Below, one piece after another: positions 48,434-60,770 of a stretch of 64,000 bases of DNA. A program made the position numbers and the translations under genes. The DNA is from Lota lota. Lineage: Eukaryota > Chordata > Actinopteri > Gadiformes > Lotidae. Location of the stretch: positions 9,714,616-9,778,615 of the forward strand of contig JACYXH010000772.1 of assembly GCA_026745465.1 (NCBI GenBank). Reading direction: 5' to 3'. A model generated the notes under the pieces. It was not told the DNA's origin, ran no database searches, and saw only the letters and a program-made list of their open reading frames with translations. Each line of letters starts with the position of its first letter. Positions within the stretch are counted from its first letter, which is position 1.

Positions 48434-49353
48434 AGACAGCATTAGCCAGAGCTACAGCGAACCATTAACTACTTAACCCTGACTTCCCCCGGGGATGTAA
48501 AATGGATCTGTGTTTCTGTTCGGGGCACTTATCTGATATTGATGGATATTGTTTCATCATTTGTTTTTCTTGTTTTATTTTTGGGGGGGGATGCTGGGGG
48601 GGATGCTGGCTGCAGCTCGGCACAATGTATCCCATGTTTGCGAGAGAACATTTAAATCCAGGTTGGACACTAATCCAACGGGTTGCCACGGTAACCGCTC
48701 CAGAGGTGTGTGTGTGTGTGAGAGTGTGTTTTTGTGTGTGTAGTAGTAGCTTAATTTTGTCTTAATTTGTTTATACCACAACTCAAACTCACACTGATTA
48801 TTAATTACAAAACTTTTCGTAATAGTGCTCCCTCCCAAAAGAAAGGTCAATCAAATACCATTTTCCCTATCTAGCGCGCTACGTCCACACTAGCTGACAG
48901 CATTCTTTTGTTCCGCTGCTCGGGTCGGTAACATTAGCGGTGGCAGCAGCAGTATGACTGGAATGGAAACGTTGCTCAATTCCACAGCGGAGGCCCTGTT
49001 GGATCTTTGGATCTCAGTGCGGCGCAGCTGCATGCTCAAGAGCCGCCAGATGTTTGAGACGGTGAAGCTAGTGGGGCGAACAGGAAGCCGCTCCGCATGC
49101 CATAGTCAGAGTCGTCTCTGAAAACAGGAAGGGAGCCTGTTCCCTGCTTATGGTCCTTTTCCTGTGGCATGACCAGAGGCAGACCCTGCGTTTGTTGCTG
49201 GGGAAAAAAAGGTGCTTGTGCCTGGACGGAAAAAGCCCATTTATGGTAGAAGTTCATGATGAGGAGAGCCATGGGTATGTTTTACTAGGAACCTGCCCTA
49301 GGCTGAGCTAGTTAGCCTGTTTGTAGTGATGTCCCCTTTCTTACTGTTCTGCT

Positions 49354-49480
<127 letters not shown>

Positions 49481-49972
49481 CCCCTCCCTTCACAGCCTGA
49501 CTCACGTGAGTTAGAGTTTCCTCCTAAGACCATATTCTGCCTCTAAACTGAATATCCTGTGTCATCTCATAACCCAACGAGCGAGCAGAGCAAGTAGCAT
49601 ATCCCTCAGCGTCTTAAACGCATGTATCGGAGATGGCATGATTTACGACCAGCCACAATTAGTAACACCACCACGACCACGACCACCCCAAAAAGCCAAC
49701 AATCTCACACTGAATTGAATGGCTCAGCTTCGACTTCCCTCCCTCCTCTTTCCAATGCACACAGTGACCCCTGGTGACTGGCTACAAGGTGTGTTATTCC
49801 ACTTGTTCTCTAATCTTGAGATGTTAAGATCAGGTTCAAACCGATGTGATTTACATACTCTGGCTTACAAGAGGGGATGGGGGGGAGGTGCTGCCTCTAT
49901 CTAAAGTGCTCCGTTTGTACCCTGAAGTGACATCACATGTGTTGGTACTATTAGGTCTGTTCTCCTGGTTAG

Positions 49973-50067
49973 GCGAGGTGCCCTAACCACCACCTGCTCT
50001 TTAATGACCTGTATCTGGAATTATTCAGTGGCGTTGGATAAAAAGCATCTGCTAAATGGCTAAATAG
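49973..50067 (+). mobile_element. tRNA-derived SINE copy (3' half)
   Basis: GCGAGGTGCCCTAACCACCA, CTGCTCTTTAATGACCTGTA and GCGTTGGATAAAAAGCATCT match the 3' half of the family. Confidence 0.72.
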
Positions 50068-50302
50068 TGATGAGGTTAGACATCTACAGCATATCTACAC
50101 ATCTCCTTCTGACTGTCCACACCGACACATCTCTCTTCCCCGAAACCTTCCTTCTCGCAGTCGCTCAGGTCAGAATAACAATATCACACAACAGCCACTA
50201 AACTGAGTTTTTTTTTTATTGCAGAGAGCGATACAGTTTTACTACATTGCATCTTAATGTAATGCTTTGCTCTGCCCACAGTGTATGCATCCGAACAACA
50301 AA

Positions 50303-50338
<36 letters not shown>

Positions 50339-50453
50339 TGCCTGATTGATCACCCATTTAGCGGTCGATCGGTCCATTTGGAGCGGGTCTGAGCCTGAAT
50401 AATACACATGCTGCCGATTCCTAGGGGCTCAGGACTGCAGACACCATCCACCG

Positions 50454-50461
50454 CCCCCCCC

Positions 50462-50511
<50 letters not shown>
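50454..50511. repeat. Poly-C (25) then (CA)17
   Basis: C run 50454-50478 directly followed by a CA array to 50511. Confidence 0.93.
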
Positions 50512-50725
50512 ACTCGATGCTCTGCAGCAGACGTCTCCGTGATTAAGGAGACACTCGTGGATGTGATGAGACAGGAAGTGTCGGGTGAGGGGGGGAGGGA
50601 GGTAAGGGGGGGAGGGGTGGTCCGTGACTCACATCCCCCTTGGAGATGGAATGTGACGGCTTGTCACTGCGATGTCGGTGGTCCACGATGCAGCTGCTTA
50701 GCCACGACCCCCGTCTCTCCTGCGA

Positions 50726-50747
50726 CCCCCCCCCCCCCCCCCCCCCC
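50726..50747. repeat. Poly-C run (22 nt)
   Basis: Uninterrupted C run, followed by about 300 bp of CT-rich sequence (50800-51130). Confidence 0.92.
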
Positions 50748-52682
50748 ACTGGGCAGGGCATCAGAGTATACCTCCTCTTATCGGCTGCTTCTCGTCCTCT
50801 ACCTATACAGTACACCTGCCTTCTCTCCTCTCCTTTACTACTCTGCTCTTCTCTCCTTCTCTCGCTCCTCTTCCCCTCCTCTATCTTTGAAGTACACTTC
50901 CCTTCTCTGCCCTCCTCGTCTTCTCTCCTTGCCTTTACTATCCTCTCTCCTCTTCTTCTCTGCTTACACAATACACCTCCCTTCTCTGCCCTCCTTTTCT
51001 CTCCCTTCTCCCCCTCCTCTCCTCTTTTCCTTCTCCCTTCTTTTTAATAGTGACTCTCCTCCTCTACCTGCAGAATACACCTCCCACTTCTCTGCCTCCC
51101 TCCCTCCCTCTCCGATTTCCTCTCCTCTCCTCTCTCATGGGACATTGAGGTCGGGGAATCCCTGTCAAATTAAGGAGGTATCAGTTATCACCACATACTG
51201 AATGCCAAGAAACATCGGGGTTGTGCAGGAAAATAACTCTGCATCAGAACCAAGCTCTGCCGGTTCAAGCTCCATGGAGCCCTTAAACCTCAAAGCTGGA
51301 GAAAGAAATGTAAAAGCAGGATTAGGGGTTCAGGATTCCTGAAAGTCAGGCAGGAATGTCCTACTTTAGACAGAGGAGGAAACAGTGCTCTTGAACGACT
51401 TCTCCGGTCGCCAAGTGCTGACACATTGGTTGAACAGGCCCTCGTCCAGAGGTACACTGTTCCGTTCATCCCTGGGTGCTCAACACACGGTTTGTTCATT
51501 GTAGTGTCTGGTATTGGGGCTCCCCTCTTCTGATTTCCTCCTGCGGTCTGTACATTTTAAGAGCTCTTACTTCTTCCTCGTGCTAGCCTGGGGGCTGACG
51601 TCATGCTGAACTCAGAGTTATTTCACCGTGCTGAACAAAGGGCTGTGTTGTAATGTACATGCCCATGCACTCGTCAGTTGACTATTATTTTGTTGACAGG
51701 AAGTGTGTGTGCGCTAAAAATGAGAGCCCCCACCACCCCTCCTTCCCCCTCCAGCGAGGTGCACTTCCTGCTTTTTGCCCTCCATATTTTTCTTTCCCTC
51801 GACGCAGCGGTTTGGATATTGAAACACAACGCATCGCCATGTCGACCAACGATAAACAATGTTGCTGACAGTTGGCAGTTGAAAACAGGACAGGGCAACG
51901 ATTGTAATAGCCTACATAGATCGCTTGCTCATATGAGTGTTAGATTTCTTACTTATCACAGTATCAAATCGAATCCGATGTAATATTTTGTATTAAATCA
52001 AATATATATATTTCTAGTGTATTATCAGACTATTTCAGACGGATGTTTCCAGTAGGTTAATATTCCTCTAATGTGTGATGGTATATCACTCTATTTCAAG
52101 CACCAGAGAGTTGGAACGAACAGCACATTCATATTTAATGCCTGGTTGAGAAGGTGTGGCAGCATGGGTAATAATCAGATTTAGAAGCAGTTACAATGTT
52201 TGACAGAGAGAACATATATTTTTGCATTGCAATTATGAAATAAATTTATTTAACAGTCTGGACTTTTTTAGTTGACAGTGAGTGTTGCAGAGACAGCTAG
52301 AGTTTCTACTGTTAAAAAAGAAATGGTGAACATACTGGACAAATTCCTTCAAAACAGCTCCTATGAACTGAAAAAGACAGCTCCTGTCTTTTTCTTGCTA
52401 TCTCTCTCTATTACTCTCTCTCTCACTGTCTCTCTCTCTCTCTTTCGCTGTATCTTTCTCTGTTTCTCTCTCACACTCGCTGTCTCTATCTTTCGCTGTC
52501 TCTATCTTTCACTCTCTCACTCGCTTTCTCTCTCACTCGCTTTCTCTCTCTTTCTGTCTCTCGCTGTCTCTGTCTTTATTCTTTTTTTGCTGTTGCTCGT
52601 CCTTTTCCCCTGTGTGTCCCTCGAGGGCCGCCTCAATCTAATACAACTGTGGGAGACACAGTGCTGAGGAGCCAAAGCCTTC

Positions 52683-53025
52683 TATGTAGGTCTACTGTAT
52701 TACAGTATCTATCTATGTAGACCTACTGTATCTCTATCTGCTGTCTCCGTAGGTCTTCTGTATCTTTATCTGCTAACTCGATAGGCGTTCTGTATCTCTG
52801 TATCTGCTAGCTCTGTAGGCCTACTGTTTCTCTCTATCTGCTATCTATCCCAGCAGGCCTATTGTATCTACCTTCTATCTCTGTAGGTCTACAGTGTCTC
52901 TCTATCTCCTATCTTTGTATGCCTACTGTAGGTCTCTGCTATCAATGTATGCCTACTTTTATTCTATCTGCTATCTCTAGGCCTATTGTATCTCTCTATC
53001 CACTATCTATGTAGGGCTATCTCGC
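52683..53025. repeat. About 38-bp minisatellite (CTGTAGGCCTACTGTATCTC)
   Basis: About nine diverged units of ATCTGCTATCTCTGTAGGCC-type sequence. Confidence 0.85.
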
Positions 53026-53589
53026 CACAACGAAGACCCCGTTTCATAACTCAAACACATTAAAAAAAAGTATGTATACAATTATTGCTTTTTACGTTGT
53101 TTTTTTCAGCAAATTTACAGTTACCACGGCATGAATTTGGTAGCACGCAACGGCTTCAGTGCCTGATGGCTCAATCTAAGTCCTGGAATATATTGAAACA
53201 ATTCTTCTCTTTAAGTCACCAATGTGTTACCTCATTCGACGATAGATAGGGACTTAACGGAGAGTTAAGTTATCCCATGAATGCTACCTCTTGGGTTCAG
53301 CGCTGGGCTCCAGCTGATCAATGGTCCTGATCTACGTCCTCGTTGTCCTTGTCTTCAGCATCGTAAATAAATAAAAAAGCCCTCCTGTAGAACTTTGTAA
53401 CCTGCAGAACGGCATAAATATTAAGTCTCCCAGGGAACACAATAGTGGTATTGATGCTTTTATTTCGTAGCGCTGTTCTGTGCGTGTCAGAAGCCGAGCA
53501 GAGGGTTTGTAAGTCTCTCAGGGGGTGATTACAAGATGTTTACCGGCTCTGCTGAATAGATTAACCAACACAGAGGTGAGACACTGCAC

Positions 53590-53815
53590 AATATCTCTGT
53601 CTCCCTCTCTCTGTATCCCTCTCTTTCTCCCTATCTTTCTGTCACACTTCCTCTCTGTATCTCTATCACTATATAACTCTCTTTTTCCAAATCTTTCTGT
53701 CACACTTCCTCTCTGTATCTCTTTTATTATAAACTCTCTCTTTCTTCCTATCTTCTCACTTCTTCCTTCTCTCTGTATCTCCCTCTCTCTATACCACTCT
53801 CTCTCTGTATCATTT
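53590..53815. repeat. About 70-bp tandem repeat, CT-rich
   Basis: Three units share CTTTCTGTCACACTTCCTCT followed by CTGTATCTC, spaced about 60-70 bp. Confidence 0.75.
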
Positions 53816-53952
53816 TAAGATTCTGCTGAGTGAGTTTATATTAGCAAGTGAATGGACGGCGCTTCTATCAAAAATGACTTGCAAGAGAACAACCAAAGCA
53901 ATTGAACCAAGTGCAGTGCAACTTTGCCGATGCGTTTTACTGATTGATTGGT

Positions 53953-54006
53953 TGCAGTTTAAGCTGCAGTTTAAGCTGCAGTTTAAGCTGCAGTTTAAGC
54001 TGCAGT
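53953..54006. repeat. Perfect 12-bp tandem repeat (CAGTTTAAGCTG) x4.5
   Basis: Four and a half exact copies. The + strand reads LQFK repeated and the minus strand LKLQ. Confidence 0.95.
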
Positions 54007-54144
54007 TTTGCGCGCGGGCGTGTGTGTGTGTGTGTTTGCCAGCCGGCACCCACTTTCCCCTCATTCCTCACACACACACACCTCCTCCAGGGACAGTTAG
54101 CCGTGCCTGTCCTCAAGGTCAGGGCACTGGAGTGCAGCAGCAGA

Positions 54145-54146
<2 letters not shown>

Positions 54147-54203
<57 letters not shown>
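54147..54203. repeat. (GT)14 then poly-G (30)
   Basis: GT array 54147-54174 directly followed by 30 G. Confidence 0.93.
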
Positions 54204-54205
<2 letters not shown>

Positions 54206-55379
54206 ACATGGCTGCTTGGCTGATGTCACTTTGGTTCTCGCTGTGAGGCGACCGTCTGGGAATCTGCCTCCCACTGCAGTACTCTCTCTCGCTCTCTGTT
54301 TCTCTCTCTTTCACTGTCTGTCTGTCTCTCTTTCTCTTGCTCTCTATCTCTTTCTCTCCGTCTCTCTCACTCTTCTTTTACTCTTGTTTCTTTTCTCTTA
54401 CTCTTGCTCTATATGTATCTCTCTCTCTCTGTCACTCTCTCTCTCTTGTTCTCTCTCTCTCCGGTCCTTGTTTACGGCAGAACAAAACCCTTCTAAACAG
54501 CTGACCAGTAGGTTTTGGGTTGAAGAAGATGTTGGAGTGGATTGCCTAGTGTTGCTTGTTATGGGCCGTCCTGATTTACACACAGTGTGCGGAGACGTTG
54601 TGATGAGGTGTCATTACAGTGTATTAGTGTGTCATTAAAGTATATCTAGAGTTGCTCTCTGACTCTACTTTTTGCTATGTTGTGATTTCCCAAGGAAAAC
54701 CGATTCAGGCAGGTTTTTATAATTTTTCAAAGGGCAAATTCACATAAGTTGTAAAACAGGGAAACGGGTTCAAGCACATTCCTTCTTTGAAATCTGAAGT
54801 TGCTTGTGACCAATACAGTTTGGACATATCCAAGACAATCGCTCGAGACATACGTGTGTGTTAAAACCTCTCCTTCGGAGGGAGTATTACTTTCAAAGAG
54901 ATCCAGAGCTTCTAAGCTCATGAAATGGTAATCAAATGAAGATCTATTTTCAGGTCACTTGCAGATCTATCCGGAGGGTTCAGACCAGCTTTAGCCCCGC
55001 TGCCGAACAAGACACAAACCGCTCCTTAATTCACTGATAAAACACAGTAGTCGTTCTGTAAACCTCTGAACGAACAGTGAAAAGAAAATACCCCGATTTC
55101 AATGATCCGACTCTAACAAAATTCCAGCGCCATAAAGCCCTTCCAGGGTTTAACAATGACCTTTTGAATGGGGAAGGGGGGGGGGGGAACGCAGCCAGCC
55201 TGCAGTCGGTTTATTAAACGAGGTTGCTACACGAACGAGGCACGCCAGAGTTACAGGGGCACCACGTCCACTGGCCTCTTCCATTATTCATGGACTGTTT
55301 TCCCTGGCTGGCCATCGGCCTTGAAGGAGGACACCTCTCACTCTCTCTCCCTCTCTCCCCCTTTCCCTCTCTCCCCCTT

Positions 55380-55423
<44 letters not shown>

Positions 55424-55463
55424 TCTCCGTCCTCCACACTCCGATATAATCTCGAAAGAAGGG

Positions 55464-55672
55464 GGCAGGATAGTGTAGGGTTGAGTGTGTTAGACTCTCA
55501 GCCGAAAGGTTCTGGGTTCGAACCCACAATGTCTGCCGTCTAACCTGTAGTCATCCTTGAGCGAGATGCCTTATGCCTTAACAAAGCTGACTGCTCCTTA
55601 ATGACGTATATCTGCAATAATTCACTCTAATTAACTCTGGATGAATAAAACGGTCTGCTAATGACACTAAAT
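55464..55672 (+). mobile_element. tRNA-derived SINE copy (most complete)
   Basis: Reads GGCAGGATAGTGTAGGGTTG (A-box region), AGACTCTCAGCCGAAAGGTT, the perfect B box GGTTCGAACCC, GTAGTCATCCTTGAGCGAGA, CTGCTCCTTAATGACGTATA and a TCTGGATGAATAAAACGGTC tail. About 209 bp; best reference copy in the window. Confidence 0.85.
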
Positions 55673-56034
55673 AGAATCTCCAGACTGAGCGACTCACACT
55701 GCAACAATTCCTCTGATATACGTATTTCCACCCTGGATCCAGCTGTCCACTGTTGTTCTATTTATTGTGTTTTTTCTTTATTGTGTTTTCACAACGCATT
55801 CCAAGGTACTCAATGTCCTTAAGTGTTATACACATAACGTTTTATTCAATCCAAATGGAAATGTGACAGCCATCTCTAAATGAGATCCCCAGTGATTTGT
55901 AATTATGCTTCATTAATGACTCATCAACATCCCCATCATTGCCATCACTGTCATCACGCTAGCCTGCTGCATCAGGGTTATATGTATGCCTTGATTGAAA
56001 CGCCAGGATCGGTTTCAATACATCCCCCCACTAA

Positions 56035-56310
56035 CGGTGTTAGCACCACACCAAGATAGTGTTAGCATCCCTTGCTTGAGTGGGCAGCGCGGCAACCCAT
56101 GCGACTAGTAGCAGTGCACCATGTGAGTGTTAGCAGCACACCATGCTAGCCTTAGCTGTGCACCAGGCTATTACTATCAGCTAACCGTCCTAGCATTAGC
56201 AGCAATTCACGCTATTAGCAGAAGGCTATGCTAGTATTAGTATCTCACCATGCTTGCATTGGCAACGCACCATGCTAGTATTAGCAGCATTAGCAGCGTT
56301 CCATGCCAAT
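56035..56310. repeat. Minisatellite with GCTAGTATTAGCAGCACACCAT core
   Basis: Some ten diverged units combining GCTAG(C/T)ATTAGCAG with CACCATGCTAG. Confidence 0.82.
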
Positions 56311-56521
56311 GTGAGTGCAGCAGCATGGTGAAACATTTTAATGCGATGCGTGCCAGCAGGTGAAAATGACTCCCATGTGCTGTGTCGTACTGATGTCCTG
56401 CTCGCAGGCGCATGTCGGTGTAGAGTTGCACCCAATTTTTCCACGTCTGGGTGTGGAGAACACAGTGACTTGCATGTCCTTGCAGGGAGCAAATCAGTCA
56501 GGTTTTCACATGCAGGGAGCG

Positions 56522-56522
<1 letters not shown>

Positions 56523-56553
<31 letters not shown>
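56523..56553. repeat. Poly-C run (31 nt)
   Basis: Uninterrupted C run. Confidence 0.93.
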
Positions 56554-56654
56554 AGGTCACGCGCTCCACTTCTGTTAGCGCTGTGTGAGTTCAACTTAAA
56601 TACTGACCACCCAATCCATTGAGGGCAGTGTGTGCACTACCTGGGGGTAAAGTG

Positions 56655-56655
<1 letters not shown>

Positions 56656-56723
<68 letters not shown>
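56656..56723. repeat. (CA)34 microsatellite
   Basis: 68 bp of perfect CA. Confidence 0.95.
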
Positions 56724-56724
<1 letters not shown>

Positions 56725-56875
56725 TATTATTCGATTGTTATCCCACATACACACACAAATCATCATTCAATGATTATTCAATTAAATCATCATTCCCACA
56801 TACACACAAACATCATATTATTATTGAATCTTTAGTAGCCCATACACACATCATATTATTATTTAATGACTTTTC

Positions 56876-56895
56876 CCATACATACATACATACAT

Positions 56896-56990
<95 letters not shown>
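56876..56990. repeat. (CATA)9-(CA)40 compound microsatellite
   Basis: CATA units to 56911, then 80 bp of perfect CA. Confidence 0.95.
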
Positions 56991-56991
<1 letters not shown>

Positions 56992-58468
56992 CTATTATTA
57001 CATATTATAACAGATCTAAGTCACAGAAAGATAAAATCTGAACCGATCATCGATCGATCGTCTGAAAGAGGTCTAGAGATGATGGTCCATGAGGCTATGC
57101 AGCGGCGTTGTACGGAGTCCATGTTCAACCCTCACCAGCCACACTCAGACGGCGTGGACGTGCTTATTAACGTGTAACAAAGACACTCGCGGGGAGGACA
57201 GATAGCGGTGAGGTACACCCACAGCCGCGTGTTAATCAGACACTCAAACAACAAAGGAATACCCAGCGATCTAACGAGCCGCGGTGGAGGGAGAATATCA
57301 TTTATGCAAATGAAGGGATAACAGACAAAGGAGGTTTTATTTCCCACTGTAGTCGACCACATGAGATTCCTGTAAAGCCTCTTCCGTATCGCTGATATCT
57401 CCTCTTATTAAACACATGTATCTTGTCTCTTCTTGTCCAATAGGGCGTTTTTATACTGAGAGGTTTAGTTTGGAGTAATGTAGTGACTGCATATTCCTGC
57501 TTATGGTGATCGCATTGTGAGAGGATTGTAGTTGTTGAAGTACCATCGTTTATTTTGGTTCTAACATATCTGGTTCAGTGGTACAAGGTGGAGGAGGAGT
57601 GGTTCCTATTAATATTACAACACAGCGATGAATTCAAGAGCCTAATTATTTTTTTGGGCTTGACTGTACCATGGTAACAGTTGCTTTATGGCACTGAATT
57701 AAAACAAGGTCGTTTAGCAAGCGGAGATCTTCACATTCAGCTGTGTAGACAGAACGTCGCTGGGAGCTACTTGTAAGAAGGGATTCATTTACATGTTAAT
57801 GCTGGGGGATGGTTTTTGAAATTCATCGCAGTGTAACTTAGACGTATCATAATGTGAACCGGCTCACTTAATGTACCACTCAGGCAATGATTCTACATTG
57901 GCTGGACGTTGTTATAAAAACATTACGTCGGGATACCGTTTGAATTAAATTTCACAATGATAAACTGTATTTTATTTTATTTCATGTTAAGTTAATTAGT
58001 AGGTTGAGATTAATGTTCTCTGGTCAAGAACCTATTATTCGTATTCCCATTGCGTCTAGTAAATCTTTAAAAAAAAGTATATATACAGTATGTATATGTA
58101 TATTATATCTAAAAGCTGTGTGTGTGTGAACAACATTTCTACTACTCTTATCGTGTATGTAGATATATTTTCTGTTTATTATTAGTAGTTTTTCTTTCTA
58201 TTTATTTCTGTACTTCCGCTGTGATACCCTAATTTTGATTAATAAAGTTGTAGCTTATAATATCGCATCCGACTACTCAACCATCATAGTTATTGTTGTT
58301 ATTTTAGTAATTAAAAGTTTTTAACCACTCAGTGGACCCTTGTCTGTCTCATATGTTTGGAATGCACTGTAACCTTTACCATGTGAAATAAAGTTTTTGG
58401 AATTGAATAAATTGATCTTATTGACAATGAAAGCAATCCTCACCCGTGTCTTCTTCGTGTCCCCACAG

Positions 58469-59795
58469 CTTCAAGGCTCCCTGCGCAGGAAGCTTGAAGG
58501 CCACGCGCCAGGTCCCAACCCCAAACAGAACGGCCTCTCCTGCGGCCTCTCTGGGTCCGACTTCAAGCGAGCCCGCCTGGACAGAGGGGGCCTGGGCCTG
58601 CCTCACGGCCCCTGTGGCCACAACTTTGCCCAGCCCCAGTCCTTGCAAGGCCACCCCTCTTCCTCGTCATCCTCCGCCTCGTCCATGGCCAACGTCCTGC
58701 ACAGGAAGAGCTTCATGCTGCCGCACGGCGTCGACGCAGACACCTTCAACCTGACGCTGAAGGAGATGAAGCAGGAGCCCAGCGAGGTGGCGTCCTGCGG
58801 CCAGTCCACCGCCGACATGATCTTCGACTTCAAGGAGGAGGGCGGCGGTCAGATCGACCCGGAGCTCCAGGACCTGTTCGACGAGCTGACCAAGACGGTA
58901 CCGTCGCTCAACGACCTAGAGTTCGAGAAGATGCTGAAGCAGGACGACGCCTTCGGGTTGGACCTGGACCGGCCCGGCTCGACGGGGGGCCCTGCCAGCC
59001 TCTTCTCCCCCATGGACAAGCCCATCAAGACGGAGTTCTCCCCGACGGACTACTGCCACGCGCACGCAAGCTCGCCTCAGCTCCGACCGGCGTCCGCTGG
59101 GCCCTCCTTCACCATGACCAGCGGGCCCCTGGGCTCCGGGTCGCCCGCCACCTTGGGCCAGAAGCCCCCCGGTGGCCCGGCCCCCAGACCCATGCCCTGC
59201 TGGCCCGAGGTGTCCCACGCGGAGCAGCTCAAGCAGATGGCGGCGAACCAGCAGCAGCCCAACACTCTGCTCCACCACCAACACCCCCCACCCCCATCAC
59301 CCCCACCACCACCATCTCCAGCACCACCAGAACTCCCCCGCCGGGATGACCGGTTGGGCCCCCTCTGTCAACTCCCACTCCACCGCAAGCTCCGGCTTCC
59401 CCCAGGACAAGGCTCCGCCAGGCCTGGCCCCGCTCAACCCCCAGCGCATGGCCGGCCCGCAAGCCAAGGGGATCAACCACTGCCTCTTCAAGGCCAACGG
59501 CCACAACGGAGTGGGTGGTCACCTGGACATGAAGGTCCTGAGCACCAAGCCCACGTTGCACTTCAGTCCCAAGGCGGCGCCCTCGTCCAACGCACCCATG
59601 TCCGTGATGACGGGCACCCTCAACAAAACCTCAGTCCAGCAGCAACAGCAGCAGCCGCCGTCTTCTCCAAGTCAGAACCAGAACCAGCACCACTACCAGA
59701 CCTCCCAGATCCCGGGGCCGGGGGCCCAGTGTCTGCAGCAGAAGCCCCTACCTCAGCATGGACCTGGGCTCCATTTCAAACTGGCCCAGCGGCAG
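58469..59795 (+). CDS. MAML2: MAML2 exon 2 (p300-binding region), with a one-base frame break
   Basis: Begins after TGTCCCCACAG in phase 0 with LQGSLRRKLEG and ends at CAG before GTAAGA. Main blocks: a FKRARLDRG basic patch; LTLKEMKQEPSEV (a psi-K-x-E SUMO-type site); IDPELQDLFDELTKTVPSLN with DLEFEKMLKQDD (58853-58948), the acidic-hydrophobic region that recruits p300/CBP in mastermind proteins; PIKTEFSPTDY (second psi-K-x-E); SPQLRPASAGPSF; EVSHAEQLKQMAANQQQ. From 59284 the initial frame turns into Pro/Arg-rich sequence, while the next frame continues sensibly (WAPSVNSHS, INHCLFKANGHNGVGGHLDM, KPTLHFSPK, a short poly-Gln). One surplus C in the C6 run 59284-59289 would explain this: 1327 nt here, 1326 (442 codons, phase 0 to 0) without it. 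Otherwise typical. Confidence 0.9.
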
Positions 59796-60202
59796 GTAAG
59801 ACCTTGCAGGATTCCCTGTGCACTAAACCATCTGCAAACCTTGAATGATCGCCTGGTGGTTGAGTAGAATAGAACAGACAAGCTGTATTTCAAGGTCTAT
59901 GTCTGGCTGGTTGATCTAAAGTCCAAACCCAAATCAGTTGGATTCTGATTTACGAAGATGATTTGCTTCCTTACAAAGATATATTATTACCATCTGTCAT
60001 TAATTATAATAGTATTTTCGATTGCTATAATGAGGTAAAAATGTGTGAATTATTATATATTAATATAATTCTAGAGTAACAGGATGCATATTTCACGTAG
60101 TAATAGGATACTCAGCAGAGTGTGCCACTCCAGTGTTACGCCTACATGCATCCAACAGTGGTGCAGCACCGCCGCTGGAATACTAGCGCCCCTGCAAGGC
60201 CA

Positions 60203-60290
60203 AGACACTATCTGTCTTGGCCAGGTCTCCCTTGAAAAGGAGATTCTTAAATCTTAGTGAGCTCCCCTGGTTAAAAAATAAGTTCAGTTT
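60203..60290 (+). mobile_element. Fish retroelement 3' tail
   Basis: CTTGGCCAGGTCTCCCTTGA, then AAAGGAGATT with CTTAAATCTTAGTGAGC and CCCTGGTTAAAAAATAA follows the widespread fish tail that ends in CTGGTTAAATAAAGG. No coding part remains. Confidence 0.6.
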
Positions 60291-60439
60291 TGTTTTATTT
60301 TAAAACATGTCAGTGGCCCCCCACTGCTCCACCCTCGATTGTTAGGTTGTGATTATTGTTATTGGAGAAATATTTTTGGAAAAATACTGACAGCAAAAAG
60401 TTGTTCTGCTAGAATTATAAAAAACACATAATGTATGTG

Positions 60440-60770
60440 GCATGAATTGCTTTAGACTAAATGTAGAAATAGGGTGACCCTTAAGCACGTTCATGTTTGT
60501 GCACATGTATGTGCTTGGCAAAGTGCTTCTCCCCTGCTGAGCTTCCCATTTCAGATCAATGTCAACGGCATTTGCCCCACTGGAGTAGGTCGCAACTGTG
60601 CTAGTTCCCGCTTGTAGCCACTGCTTATGGTTGGCCATCTTAATATGATCTTTTATGTCAGCATTTCCACCTTGCGTGACCAAAAATGTACTCTTGCAAC
60701 GTGTGCAGAACGCAGTATTTTCTTTGCTGGCTATTTCATGAAGAAAAGAGTAAGCCTTCTAGAGGTCTAG
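60440..60770 (-). pseudogene. hAT-type transposon remnant with BED-like zinc finger
   Basis: The minus strand reads ASKENTAFCTRCKSTF followed by LVTQGGNADIKDHIKMANHK: a C-x2-C pair, a GG-x-x-D-I-x-x-H core and an H-x5-H pair, as in the N-terminal zinc fingers of hAT-type transposases and their domesticated relatives. After the finger (toward 60440) the frame continues only as unrecognised sequence, without the catalytic core or the dimerisation region. The upstream flank (60950-61070) has CCGGGAC words that could belong to the element's 5' part. Dead copy. Confidence 0.55.

Noticed and set aside
50539..51201. 220-codon Ser/Leu/Pro-rich frame
   Set aside because: Arises from poly-C and CT-rich sequence; no domains, start context or splice signals.
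55500..55520. tRNA gene suggested by GGTTCGAACCC
   Set aside because: The B box belongs to a SINE head; no cloverleaf with acceptor and anticodon stems can be built around it.
59290..59848. Pro/Arg/Gln-rich end of the 483-codon frame in MAML2 exon 2
   Set aside because: After the C6 run this frame has no MAML2 character, while the neighbouring frame does, so the tail is a frameshift product.
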